DNA from: Streptomyces xiamenensis
GTDB taxonomy: Bacteria > Actinomycetota > Actinomycetes > Streptomycetales > Streptomycetaceae
NCBI RefSeq assembly: GCF_000993785.3
Contig: NZ_CP009922.3
Coordinates: 1,612,001-1,676,000, forward strand
Length of the DNA: 64,000 nt
Reading direction: 5' to 3'
Of the stretch, positions 35,193-43,842 are shown piece after piece. Position numbers and translations under genes: made by a program. Every line of letters starts with the position of its first letter. Position 1 is the stretch's first letter. The notes under the pieces were generated by a model, which worked only from the letters and a program-made list of their open reading frames with translations, made no database searches and was not told the origin of the DNA.

Positions 35193-36704
35193 ATGGCGGC
35201 ACGGACACACTGGCTCTTCGGGGATCAGCTGGGCCCCCGCTTCATCGACCCGCGCCACGGCGGCCCGGACCGCGGCGCGCCCCTGCTGATGATCGAGGCC
35301 CGCTCGGTCCTGGGCCGCCGCCGCTTCCACCGCGCCAAGGCCCATCTGGTGCTCTCGGCGATGCGGCACCGCGCCGCCGAACTGGGCGACCGGGTGCGCT
35401 ACGTACGGGCCGACACCTACCGCGAGGGGCTGCGCGAAGCCCTGCGGAAGGGAGAGCGGCTGACCGTCCACGCCCCCACCTCCCGGGCCGCCGCCGCGTT
35501 CGTCGCCGCACTGGACGGGGTGGAGGTGCTGCCGGCGCGCGGCTTCCTGACGTCCCGGGAGGATTTCCGGTCCTGGGCGCAGGGACGCGAGGAGCACGGC
35601 CTGCGGCTGGAGGACTTCTACCGGCGGGTCCGCAGGTCCCACACCCTGCTGATGGACGGTGCCGACCCGGCCGGCGGGCACTGGAACCTGGACCACGAGA
35701 ACCGCGAGCCCCCGCCCCGCGACCGCTCCCGGCTGCCGGTGCCCCCGCCCTGGCGGGCGAAGGAGGACGCGATCGACGAGGAGGTACGGCGCGACCTGGA
35801 CCGCTGGGAACGCGAGGGCTCGGTGTCCTTCGTGGGACGGGACGGTCCGCGCCGCTTCCCGGCCACCCGGCGGCAGGCCCTGGCGGCGCTGCGGCACTTC
35901 ATCGAGCACCGGCTGCCCACCTTCGGCGCGCACGAGGACGCCATGCTGGCCGACGACGGGGTGCTGAGCCACAGCCTGCTGTCCAGCTCGCTCAACCTCG
36001 GCCTGCTGGACCCGGCCGAGTGCGTGGGCCGCGCGGAGCTCGCCTGGCGGTCCGGGAGCGCCCCGCTGAACAGCGTGGAGGGCTTCGTACGGCAGATCGC
36101 CGGCTGGCGCGAGTTCGTGTGGCAGCTGTACTGGCACTTCGGCCCCGACTACCGGCACCGCAACGAGCTCGGCCACCGGGCCCCGCTGCCCGACTGGTTC
36201 CTCGAACTGGACGCGGACGCCCCCGACGCCCGCTGCCTGTCCACCGTGCTGGCCCAGGTACGCGACACCGGCTGGACGCACCACATCCCCCGGCTCATGG
36301 TGCTGGGCAGCCGCGCGCTCCAGGACGGCTGGGACCCGGCCGCGGTCACCGACTGGTTCCACCGCTGCTTCGTGGACGGCTACGACTGGGTGATGCTGCC
36401 GAACGTGGTGGGCATGTCCCAGTACGCGGACGGCGGCGCGATGACCAGCAAGCCGTACACCTCGGGCGGCGCCTACATCCACCGGATGAGCGATCTGTGC
36501 GACGGCTGCGCGTACCGCCCCTCGGACCGTACGGGCGACCGCGCCTGCCCGTACACCACCGGCTACTGGGCCTTTCTCCACCGCCACCGCGACCGCTTCG
36601 CCCACCATCCGCGGATGGCCCGCGCGATCCACACCCTGGACCGGCTGACGGACCTGCCCGAGGTGCTCGACCTGGCGGCGCGGCGCGGTACGGCGGCTCC
36701 CTGA
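35193..36704 (+). CDS. Iron-sulfur cryptochrome/photolyase (FeS-BCP, PhrB-like)
   Basis: The 503-residue protein starts at ATG 35193 (MAARTHWLFGDQLG). It has the GDQL opening, the FAD region LNSVEGFVRQIAGWREFVWQLYW, and the C-terminal signature LPNVVGMSQYADGGAMTSKPYTSGG written here in parts: LPNVVGMSQYADGG and SKPYTSGGAYI. Cysteines at 348, 436, 439 and 452 have the same spacing (88, 3, 13) as I recall for the [4Fe-4S] ligands of Agrobacterium PhrB, a (6-4) photolyase. It probably repairs UV photoproducts or acts as a light sensor. It stands alone on the plus strand and its stop lies five bases from the hydrolase stop. Confidence 0.93.
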   Translation: MAARTHWLFGDQLGPRFIDPRHGGPDRGAPLLMIEARSVLGRRRFHRAKAHLVLSAMRHRAAELGDRVRYVRADTYREGLREALRKGERLTVHAPTSRAAAAFVAALDGVEVLPARGFLTSREDFRSWAQGREEHGLRLEDFYRRVRRSHTLLMDGADPAGGHWNLDHENREPPPRDRSRLPVPPPWRAKEDAIDEEVRRDLDRWEREGSVSFVGRDGPRRFPATRRQALAALRHFIEHRLPTFGAHEDAMLADDGVLSHSLLSSSLNLGLLDPAECVGRAELAWRSGSAPLNSVEGFVRQIAGWREFVWQLYWHFGPDYRHRNELGHRAPLPDWFLELDADAPDARCLSTVLAQVRDTGWTHHIPRLMVLGSRALQDGWDPAAVTDWFHRCFVDGYDWVMLPNVVGMSQYADGGAMTSKPYTSGGAYIHRMSDLCDGCAYRPSDRTGDRACPYTTGYWAFLHRHRDRFAHHPRMARAIHTLDRLTDLPEVLDLAARRGTAAP

Positions 36705-36708
36705 GGCG

Positions 36709-37338
36709 TCAGACCAGCTTCAGCCCGTCCAGCCACCGCAGCGTGCCCGAGGTGAGCAGCCGCAGCGTCTCCTCCTGGCTCACCGGCGCCGACTTCGGCG
36801 TGCCGAAGGTGTGGTTGGCGTGCGGCACAGGAACCACCTTCACCTTCGACGGAAACTCCTCGGGCGTGCCGAAGGGGTCCCTCTCGCCCTGCACGACCAG
36901 CAGGGGTGCCCTCACCGCCGCGAGTTCGTCCGCCCGCGAGCGTTCGGGCCGCCCGGGCGGGTGCAGGGGGAAGGCCAGCGCCAGCACCGCGTGCGCGCCC
37001 AGTTCGGCGGCCGTGCGGCAGGCCACCCGGGCCCCCGCGCTGCGTCCGCCGGCGATGATCGGCAGCTCCATGCCTTCCAGCGCGGGCCACAGCGCCCGCC
37101 AGGCCGCGTCCAGGGTCTTGGGCGCCGGGGCGACCCGCTTGCCCGCCACCCGCCAGGGCTGCTCCACCAGTGCGACGGTCACGCCCCGGGCGGGCAGCTC
37201 CGCCGCCAGCGCCACCAGGTCCTGGGCCTCGATCCCGCCGCCCGCGCCGTGCCCGAGGGCCAGCACCGTACGGGCCTTCGCCGCCCGGTGCCAGGTGATA
37301 CGGGCCTCCCCCGCCGGGGTGTGCACTGTCTCGATCAT
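36709..37338 (-). CDS. Alpha/beta hydrolase (dienelactone/Tex30-like)
   Basis: The 209-residue protein starts at ATG 37338 (MIETVHTPAGEARI). The oxyanion region is LALGHGAGGG, the nucleophile elbow GGRSAGARV (near 97), the acid likely in VQGERDPFG and the histidine in HANHTFG. It resembles the small KANL3/Tex30 group of alpha/beta hydrolases. It is convergent with the photolyase gene, with four bases between stops. Substrate unknown. Confidence 0.85.
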   Translation of the reverse strand: MIETVHTPAGEARITWHRAAKARTVLALGHGAGGGIEAQDLVALAAELPARGVTVALVEQPWRVAGKRVAPAPKTLDAAWRALWPALEGMELPIIAGGRSAGARVACRTAAELGAHAVLALAFPLHPPGRPERSRADELAAVRAPLLVVQGERDPFGTPEEFPSKVKVVPVPHANHTFGTPKSAPVSQEETLRLLTSGTLRWLDGLKLV

Positions 37339-37430
37339 GCCGTTCAGTGTGCGGCAGAGCGGCGCGCGACCCCGACCGGCACGCGCCGACGCGGGTCCCG
37401 GGTCACGGCGGAACCACTGCCGGGGACGCC

Positions 37431-37467
37431 GGAAGGGCCCGGATCGTCTCTCGATCCGGGCCCTTCC
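37431..37467. terminator. Terminator with 16-bp stem, TagF-like gene end
   Basis: GGAAGGGCCCGGATCG at 37431-37446 pairs perfectly with CGATCCGGGCCCTTCC at 37452-37467 around a five-base loop. Twelve bases of each arm match the hairpin at 33041-33076. It lies 20 bases beyond the stop of the TagF-like gene. Confidence 0.88.
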
Positions 37468-37487
37468 GTGTACGCCGTCCGCTCGTC

Positions 37488-39569
37488 CTACCGCGTCGTC
37501 CCCACCCGGGCACCGGGCAGCACGTCCGTGTAGTCCGGGGAGGCCGGCACCGGCTCCGCCGTCGTGCCCAGCGGGAAGGCCCGCAGGCCCTTCTGGTACA
37601 GCGCCTCGACCGCGCCGTTGAACCGCTCCGTGGAGGACGGCTCGTCCGCGCCCAGCAGGTACTCCTTGAGCTGGGTACGCCGCCGCGCCATCGGATCCGC
37701 GCCGACCGGTCCGCGCACCCGGCCCAGGATCTCCGAGAGCTCCTCGCACTCGCTGCCCAGCAGGTACGCCGCACCGGCCGTCGGGTTCTGGAGCCGGTAC
37801 TCCTGCGGGTCCATGTCCTCGGCGTTGGTCACCACGTACGGCTTGCGGCTGGCCACGAAGTCCGAGATGACGCTGGACATGTCGCTGATCAGCAGGTCCG
37901 CGTGGTTGAAGCAGTCGTACAGCGAGGGCAGCCGGCCCTTGACGATCAAGTGCTGTCCGCCCTGGTAGTCATCGCTCCAGAACAGCTCGCTCCACGCCTG
38001 CCGGATCACCTCGATCTCGGCCCGCAGGTCCCGCTCGGGCACCCGCGCGTCGCGGGTGCGCTGCAGCCGGTCGCCATCGATCACCGCGCCGGACAGCTCG
38101 GCCATCCGCGCCTCCAGCCGTGCCAGCTCCCGCTCGGTCTCGGCGACCCGCGCCGGATCGCGCCGGGCGGCCCGCCGGACGTTGTCCTCGGTCAGCAGCC
38201 GCTCGATGAGCGCGTCGGCCGCCGCGGCCTCGGCGGAGCGCTTGCCGGTCAGCGGGTGCGGCTTGTAGATGACGCGCACATCGCCCTGTTCCAGCAGGCC
38301 GCCGATGATGGCCTCGCCCATCGGGATCACCGACGTGTGGCAGGCGTCGTCCGTCCAGCCCTCCCACGTCGGGCCGTACAGCACGGTCAGGCCCTCGCCC
38401 GTACCGCGCTCGCCGACCAGCCGCTCCCCCGCGGGCCGGACCTCCGACAGCTGCGGGCGTCCCACCTCCACGATCGAGGAGTCGCTGATCGCGTGGCGCA
38501 CCCGCTGGTAGCGGTCGCGCCCGGCCTTGCCGGCCACCCATATCTCGTCGAACACCCGGCTGACCCGGTTGCTGCTGGCCAGCTTGTCGCTGTCGCCGTG
38601 CCCGATGAAGACGTGCTGGATCTCGGCCCGCTGGAGCATGTGCACGTTCTTGCCGGCGTTGCCGGGGTAGAACGCCACCCGCACGTCGGAGAGGTCGAGC
38701 TGCGCCAGGTCGTCGGCCTTGCGCACGCACACCACCGGCAGCCGGGTCTGCTCAAGGCCCCGCATGGCCGCCGTCTCGCGCAGGATGATCACGCCGCGAC
38801 GGTCCATCTTCTCCATCGCGTCGACCCACATGTTGACCTGGTACATGAAGTCCTGGCCGCCGGCCGCGAAGGTGAAGTACAGCGCCACCTCGGGCCGGTA
38901 CTCGGCCAGATTGCGGTTGACGACGTCCAGCACCTCGGCCGGGTCGGGCAGCCGCAGGTTGCGGAAGGCGTGCCACGCGGCGTGCACCAGCGATATCAGC
39001 ACCGGCAGCGGCGCGAGCGCGGCCAGGAGCATCCAGGCCTCGTCGGCGCCGGCCACGACGGCCGCCGCGCCGGCCGCGAGCAGCAGCTCGGGGCCCGGGA
39101 TGCGACTGAGGCCGCGCGGGCTCAGCAGCGAGCTGCTGGGCAGGTCCGGGATCCGCCGTGCCAGCGCGCCCATGTCCATGTTGAGCGCGGCCACCGGCAG
39201 GTTCCGCCGCCGTACCCGGAAGCTGACCAGCGGCTGCTGGCAGCTGTTCGCCAGGAACAGCACGGCGGCGCACACCGCCAGGATCCGCACCCCGGGGAGC
39301 TCCTGGGAGAGCGCCAGGGCGACCAGCAGCAGCAGCCGGTACAGCTCCCGTATCCGCTCGCCGAACCCGAACCGCCGCATCAGACGGTTGAAGTAGCGTC
39401 CGCGCTTGCGCAGGGCCCAGTCGGCCGCGTAGTTGAGCACCAGCGCGGTGAAGAAGACCGCCTCGTTGCCGTCGACAACGGTCGCGGAGAGCGCCGCGGC
39501 GCTCACCACGTAGACCACGAGCAGGATGCTTGGCCAACGGCCACCGCGCCCGATCAGTCCGGCCAGCAT
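37488..39569 (-). CDS. CDP-glycerol:polyglycerophosphate glycerophosphotransferase (TagF-like)
   Basis: The 693-residue protein begins with membrane-associated segments (SILLVVYVVSAAALSA and others up to about residue 200). A GT-B-like Tag domain follows with GHGDSDKLASSNRVSRVFDEIWVAG, LYGPTWEGW, VIYKPHPLTG and DLLISDMSSVISDF. These are the family signatures for polymerizing glycerol (or ribitol) phosphate. ATG 39569 is chosen because GAGGTGA sits eight bases before it. The gene is 49 bases downstream of the cytidylyltransferase gene and is probably in one operon with it. It may build a polyol-phosphate glycopolymer of the wall or spore coat. Confidence 0.9.
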   Translation of the reverse strand: MLAGLIGRGGRWPSILLVVYVVSAAALSATVVDGNEAVFFTALVLNYAADWALRKRGRYFNRLMRRFGFGERIRELYRLLLLVALALSQELPGVRILAVCAAVLFLANSCQQPLVSFRVRRRNLPVAALNMDMGALARRIPDLPSSSLLSPRGLSRIPGPELLLAAGAAAVVAGADEAWMLLAALAPLPVLISLVHAAWHAFRNLRLPDPAEVLDVVNRNLAEYRPEVALYFTFAAGGQDFMYQVNMWVDAMEKMDRRGVIILRETAAMRGLEQTRLPVVCVRKADDLAQLDLSDVRVAFYPGNAGKNVHMLQRAEIQHVFIGHGDSDKLASSNRVSRVFDEIWVAGKAGRDRYQRVRHAISDSSIVEVGRPQLSEVRPAGERLVGERGTGEGLTVLYGPTWEGWTDDACHTSVIPMGEAIIGGLLEQGDVRVIYKPHPLTGKRSAEAAAADALIERLLTEDNVRRAARRDPARVAETERELARLEARMAELSGAVIDGDRLQRTRDARVPERDLRAEIEVIRQAWSELFWSDDYQGGQHLIVKGRLPSLYDCFNHADLLISDMSSVISDFVASRKPYVVTNAEDMDPQEYRLQNPTAGAAYLLGSECEELSEILGRVRGPVGADPMARRRTQLKEYLLGADEPSSTERFNGAVEALYQKGLRAFPLGTTAEPVPASPDYTDVLPGARVGTTR

Positions 39570-39618
39570 TCGGGTTATCACCTCGGAGTAGATGGTGTGA
39601 TCAGGTGATTGCGTCCGC

Positions 39619-41124
39619 TCACGCGGTGCCGCCACCCTGCAAGGCGGCCGCCAGCGCCCGGTCGAAAGAGCCCGCCGCGGTCGCGTCGGCCGTCGGGTCC
39701 TGCTGCCGCACATCGATGACGTGCCCGGTCAGCCCCGACAGCAGCACGTCCAGGGAGGTACGGGCCACCGCCTCCGAGGACAGCAGCGTACCGGCGGGCT
39801 CCTGCCCGAACGCCTTGGTACGCATCGGGGTGGCCGTACGCTCCGGGTTCACGCAGTTCACCCGCACCCCGTCGCCCGCCCACTCGTCGGCCAGTGCCTG
39901 GGTGAGGTTCACCATGGCGGCCTTCGTCGACGAGTACAGGCTGTACTCGGCGCGACCGCGCGTGTAGCTGCTGGAGGTGTACAGCAGCAGCTGTCCGCCG
40001 GTCTGCGCGAGGTACTGGTGCGCGGCCCTGGCGATCCGAACCGGCGCCAGGTAGTTGACGGTGAGCGCTTCCTCGATGACCGAGTCGTCGGTCTCGGCGA
40101 GCTTCCCGATCCGCAGCACGCCGGCCGTGTTCACGACGTAGTCGATGCGGCCGGTCTCGGCGTGCGCCTTCGCCAGCGCCGCCTCGATGTCCGCCGGGTT
40201 CTCCACGTGGGTGCCGGTCGTCGAGCGCCCCAGCGGGTAGGTCACGGCGCCGTAGCCGGCCGCAAGATCGGCGATGTCCTTGCCGATGCCGTACGAGCCG
40301 CCGAAGATCACCACGGTCTTGCCGGCCAGCCGCTCGCGGTACGCCGCCTCGTCCGCGACCTGCGGGACGGCGGTGGTGGCCAGCTGGAACAGCTTGTCGG
40401 CGATGAAGACGTCGACCGGCTGGGTGACCTTCATGTTGTACTCGTCACCGGGCACCACGTGGATCGGCACGTCCGGCAGGTACTTCAGCACCACCGAGCA
40501 GTCGTCGGTGGCCTGGAAATTCGGGTCACCGGCGGCTATCTCGTAGGCGCGGCGGATGGTGGAGAGCTTGAACGCCTGCGGGGTCTGCCCGCGGCGCAGC
40601 CGGGAGCGGTCGGGGACCTCGGTGATGAACTCACCGTCCTCCCCGTGCGTCCGCGTCACGATGATGGTGTCGGCGGACGGAATGGCCACGTCCACCGCCC
40701 GGTAGCGCTCCAGGGCGGCCACGCAATCGCTGATGACGCGCTGCGACAGCAGCGGGCGCACCGCGTCGTGGAACAGGAGGTTGCGCTCGTCCGCGCTCTC
40801 GCCCTCGGCCAGCGAGGCGCCCACGGCGGCGATGGCGCGCTCGGTGGTCTCGTTGCGGGTGGAGCCGCCCTCGATGACCTGCGTCACCTTGGTCAGGCCC
40901 GCCTTGGCGACGATCTTCTCGATGTCCGCCACATACCCCGGGGTCATCAGCACGATGATGTCGTCGATGTCCGACGACTCCTCGAAGATGGCCAGGGTGT
41001 GCTCGATGACGGCCTTACCGGCGATCTTGATGAGCTGCTTGGGTATGGAAAGACCCACTCGCTGACCGGTGCCACCCGCAAGAACGACCGCGGTGGTACG
41101 AGGGCGAGCCCCGTTGGCATGCAT
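39619..41124 (-). CDS. Bifunctional cytidylyltransferase/SDR oxidoreductase (TarI-TarJ type)
   Basis: The 501-residue protein has an IspD/TarI cytidylyltransferase domain (about 1-230) with VVLAGGTGQRVGLSIPKQL, FHDAVRPLLS and RRGQTPQAF. It is fused to a short-chain dehydrogenase domain (about 250-490) with GGSYGIGKD, VNTAGVL and the active-site YSSTK. Such two-domain proteins (Bcs1/Acs1 type) reduce ribulose 5-phosphate and activate ribitol 5-phosphate as CDP-ribitol. I chose ATG 41124 (MHANGARP); TTG 41130 is in frame two codons upstream. It opens the operon that contains the TagF-like gene. The product is thus more likely CDP-ribitol than CDP-glycerol. Confidence 0.88.
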   Translation of the reverse strand: MHANGARPRTTAVVLAGGTGQRVGLSIPKQLIKIAGKAVIEHTLAIFEESSDIDDIIVLMTPGYVADIEKIVAKAGLTKVTQVIEGGSTRNETTERAIAAVGASLAEGESADERNLLFHDAVRPLLSQRVISDCVAALERYRAVDVAIPSADTIIVTRTHGEDGEFITEVPDRSRLRRGQTPQAFKLSTIRRAYEIAAGDPNFQATDDCSVVLKYLPDVPIHVVPGDEYNMKVTQPVDVFIADKLFQLATTAVPQVADEAAYRERLAGKTVVIFGGSYGIGKDIADLAAGYGAVTYPLGRSTTGTHVENPADIEAALAKAHAETGRIDYVVNTAGVLRIGKLAETDDSVIEEALTVNYLAPVRIARAAHQYLAQTGGQLLLYTSSSYTRGRAEYSLYSSTKAAMVNLTQALADEWAGDGVRVNCVNPERTATPMRTKAFGQEPAGTLLSSEAVARTSLDVLLSGLTGHVIDVRQQDPTADATAAGSFDRALAAALQGGGTA

Positions 41125-41259
41125 AGACAAAACCGCTCCCGCCGGTTTGAAGAAGTGTCGCGTACGCGAGTAGAAGGTTAACCCCTGCGGAAGACTGACT
41201 TGTCATACGGATGAAGCGTTGTCGCCCGTTACCGGCTTGTGACGACAATCATGTACTCT

Positions 41260-41300
41260 GGCCGGCTTCGCTCGCTTCACTGTTCCTCACGAAGCCGGCC
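41260..41300. terminator. Hairpin after obgE
   Basis: GGCCGGCTTCG at 41260-41270 pairs with CGAAGCCGGCC at 41290-41300 around a 19-base loop. It lies 36 bases beyond the obgE stop and may also lie in the promoter area of the cytidylyltransferase gene. Confidence 0.75.
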
Positions 41301-41335
41301 GTCATCACGCCGCTCGTCCCGCAGTTTCGGCAATA

Positions 41336-42793
41336 TCAGCCGAAGGGGCGGAATTCATCATATTCACGCTGAATGTCCCCGGCGTCCTTGTCCTCGCGTT
41401 CCGCCTCCCGGTCACGGCGCCGCTGCACCGCCGGCCGCTGCGGGTCCTCCATGCGCCGGTCCTCGCCGCGCCGTCCCAGCAGTTCGGCGCCGCCTGCCAT
41501 GGTGGGCTCCCAGTCGAACACCACCGCGTTCTCCTCGGGACCGATCGCGACCCCGTCGCCCTGCCGCGCACCGGCCTTGAGCAGCGCCTGCTCCACCCCG
41601 AGCCGCTCCAGCCGGTCCGCGAGATAGCCGACCGCCTCGTCGTTGCTGAAGTCCGTCTGACGCACCCAGCGCTCGGGCTTCTCGCCCCGCACCCGGAACA
41701 GGGCATCGCCCTCCCGCCGTACGGTGAACCCGGCCTCGTCGACCGCCTTGGGACGGATGACGATCCGGGTCGACTCCTCCTTGGGCTGGGCCGCCCGGGC
41801 CCCCGCCACCAGCTCGGCCAGCGCGAACGACAACTCCCGCAGCCCCTTGCGGGACACCGCGGACACCTCGAACACCCTCAGCCCGCGGGCCTCCAGGTCA
41901 GGCCGGACGATGTCCGCGAGATCCTGGCCGTCGGGGATATCGGTCTTATTGAGCACGACCACCCGCGGCCGGTCCGCGAGGCCGCCATAACTGGCCAGCT
42001 CCGCCTCGATCACGTCGAGATCGGACAGCGGCTCCCGCTCCGACTCCAGTGTGGCGCAGTCCAGCACATGCACGAGCACCGAGCAGCGCTCCACATGCCG
42101 CAGAAACTCCAGGCCGAGACCCTTGCCCTCGCTCGCGCCCGGGATAAGTCCCGGCACATCCGCGATCGTGTACACGGTCGACCCGGCGGTCACCACACCC
42201 AGATTCGGCACCAGTGTGGTGAACGGATAATCAGCGATCTTCGGCTTGGCCGCCGAAAGCACCGAGATCAGCGACGATTTACCGGCACTGGGATATCCCA
42301 CCAGCGCCACATCCGCCACCGACTTCAATTCCAGGACGATGTCCCGGGACTCACCGGGCTCACCCAGCAGCGCGAACCCGGGCGCCTTGCGCCGCGCCGA
42401 CGCCAGCGCCGCGTTGCCCAGACCGCCGCGTCCGCCGGCCCCCGCCACGAAGGTGGTGCCCTCGCCGACCAGGTCGGCCAGCACCTCACCACTCTTGTCC
42501 ATCACCACCGTGCCGTCCGGCACCCGCAGCACCAGCTCCTGGCCGTTGGCGCCGGTACGGTTCCCGCCGCCGCCCGGCTTGCCGTTGGTGGCCTTGCGGT
42601 GCGGACTGTAGTGATAGTCCAGGAGTGTGGTGACCTCGTGGTCGACAACCAGCACCACATCTCCACCGTGGCCGCCGTCGCCACCGTCCGGGCCCCCCAG
42701 CGGCTTGAACTTCTCCCGGTGCACGGAGGCGCAGCCGTGGCCCCCGTTACCCGCGGCGATGTGCAGTTCGACGCGGTCCACGAAGGTGGTCAT
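41336..42793 (-). CDS. obgE: Obg-family GTPase (CgtA)
   Basis: The 485-residue protein has the glycine-rich Obg fold ([26 protein letters not shown], seen in parts [11 protein letters not shown] and [13 protein letters not shown]). Its G domain carries [28 protein letters not shown] and NKTD near residue 270. A C-terminal OCT domain starts after [10 protein letters not shown]. It binds pre-50S particles and ppGpp and is linked to the onset of differentiation in Streptomyces. Its N-terminal start at ATG 42793 fits. It forms a unit with rplU and rpmA upstream, although a strong hairpin separates rpmA from it. Confidence 0.97.
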   Translation of the reverse strand: MTTFVDRVELHIAAGNGGHGCASVHREKFKPLGGPDGGDGGHGGDVVLVVDHEVTTLLDYHYSPHRKATNGKPGGGGNRTGANGQELVLRVPDGTVVMDKSGEVLADLVGEGTTFVAGAGGRGGLGNAALASARRKAPGFALLGEPGESRDIVLELKSVADVALVGYPSAGKSSLISVLSAAKPKIADYPFTTLVPNLGVVTAGSTVYTIADVPGLIPGASEGKGLGLEFLRHVERCSVLVHVLDCATLESEREPLSDLDVIEAELASYGGLADRPRVVVLNKTDIPDGQDLADIVRPDLEARGLRVFEVSAVSRKGLRELSFALAELVAGARAAQPKEESTRIVIRPKAVDEAGFTVRREGDALFRVRGEKPERWVRQTDFSNDEAVGYLADRLERLGVEQALLKAGARQGDGVAIGPEENAVVFDWEPTMAGGAELLGRRGEDRRMEDPQRPAVQRRRDREAEREDKDAGDIQREYDEFRPFG

Positions 42794-42880
42794 GACGGAT
42801 GCCTCCCGGCGATCAATACGTATGGATCAGGTGTCGGATGTCGGACAGTCGGATGCCGGACCCCGAAGGTGCCAACACGA

Positions 42881-42932
42881 CGAGGGCGGATCCGCTTCCC
42901 GGCTGTACGCCGGTAAAGCTGATCCGCCCTCG
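42881..42932. terminator. Hairpin between rpmA and obgE
   Basis: CGAGGGCGGATC at 42881-42892 pairs perfectly with GATCCGCCCTCG at 42921-42932. An inner short hairpin (CCGGCTGTACGCCGG) fills the loop. It sits in the 163-base gap after rpmA and could reduce read-through into obgE. Confidence 0.8.
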
Positions 42933-42956
42933 GGAGTACTGAAATCGTCCCCGTGG

Positions 42957-43220
42957 TTACTCGGCGACCGCGGCCGGAACGATGTTCACGACCTTGCGGT
43001 CACGGTAGCGGCCGAACTCCACCGAACCGGCCTGCAGCGCGAACAGCGTGTCGTCCTTGCCACGGCCGACGCCCTTGCCGGGGTGGAAGTGGGTGCCCCG
43101 CTGGCGGACCAGGATCTCACCGGCGCTCACGACCTGACCGCCGAAGCGCTTCACGCCGAGAAACTGGGGGTTCGAGTCGCGGCCGTTCCGAGTGGACGAC
43201 GCGCCCTTCTTGTGTGCCAT
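42957..43220 (-). CDS. rpmA: 50S ribosomal protein L27
   Basis: The 87-residue protein begins [19 protein letters not shown], the L27 signature, with [21 protein letters not shown] downstream (parts [13 protein letters not shown] and DDTLFAL). The N-terminus reaches the peptidyl-transferase centre. It lacks the extra cleavable N-terminal peptide known from Firmicutes. It follows rplU by 14 bases in the usual L21-L27 operon. Confidence 0.98.
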   Translation of the reverse strand: MAHKKGASSTRNGRDSNPQFLGVKRFGGQVVSAGEILVRQRGTHFHPGKGVGRGKDDTLFALQAGSVEFGRYRDRKVVNIVPAAVAE

Positions 43221-43234
43221 GTCAGCTCAGTCCC

Positions 43235-43558
43235 TTACTTCGCAGCCGGGGCGGGGATGCCGGTGATCTTCAGCTGGGTGTGCAGCTGACGGTGACCGAT
43301 CCGCTTCCGGTAGCCGGTCTTGTTCTTGTACTTCTGGATCCGGATCTTGTCGCCCTTGTGGTGGTCGACGACCTCGGCGGTCACCTTGACGCCGGCCAGC
43401 ACCCACGGGTCGCTGGTGACGGTCTCACCATCGACAACGAGCAGCGTGGAGAGCTCGACGCTGTCGCCGACCTTGCTGCTGGAAAGACGGTCAACCTCGA
43501 TGACATCGCCGACAGCAACCTTCTGCTGACGGCCGCCGGTGCGCACGATCGCGTACAC
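43235..43558 (-). CDS. rplU: 50S ribosomal protein L21
   Basis: The 107-residue protein starts at GTG 43558 ([18 protein letters not shown]). It has the L21 signatures KVGDSVEL and [25 protein letters not shown], seen in parts [16 protein letters not shown] and IGHRQLHTQ. The ribosome site is GAGAGAAGAG eight bases before the start. An in-frame opening upstream to 43684 lacks coding character. The 284-base gap before it holds the operon promoter. Confidence 0.97.
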   Translation of the reverse strand: MYAIVRTGGRQQKVAVGDVIEVDRLSSSKVGDSVELSTLLVVDGETVTSDPWVLAGVKVTAEVVDHHKGDKIRIQKYKNKTGYRKRIGHRQLHTQLKITGIPAPAAK

Positions 43559-43842
43559 GCGGAACTCTTCTCTCGCTCGTTTCGGAACCCCTGATGCCAG
43601 CCGGGCGGCGACGGTGAAGCGGCCTGCCCGGCCTCTCCCGGGGCGCTGACGCGCACAGCACGGGAGGTGTTTGCTCAGAAGCACGACGGGTCTGCTGACA
43701 CGCCGAGAATCAACTTTATGTGTGACCCGATGACCGGGTCAAATCCCCGGGAACCGGCCCCGGGAACCCCGACGGCCCACCGCCCCGCACCCGCCGGAGC
43801 GGGTACGGGGCGGTGGGCCGTACGGGTGCGACACCCGCCGGA
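43559..43842 (-). promoter_or_regulatory. rplU leader and promoter region
   Basis: The 284 bases between the RNase E/G stop and rplU hold a leader of up to about 170 bases for rplU. A small perfect hairpin TGACCCG/CGGGTCA lies at 43723-43741, and the RNase E terminator is at its far end. A sequence TTGATT at about 43704-43709 on the minus strand could be a -35 box, but no clear -10 was found, so the promoter is not placed. Confidence 0.35.
43772..43821. terminator. Long hairpin terminator after RNase E/G
   Basis: ACGGCCCACCGCCCCG at 43772-43787 pairs perfectly with CGGGGCGGTGGGCCGT at 43806-43821, and the loop holds a further ACCCGC/GCGGGT stem. It is 22 bases beyond the rne stop and is one of the strongest hairpins in the window. 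Confidence 0.9.

Noticed and set aside
27458..41300. The whole proB-obgE interval as one recent genomic island
   Set aside because: From memory, S. coelicolor also has wall-polymer genes between these two genes, and the base composition of that part is normal. Only the RHS tip and its partner look foreign.
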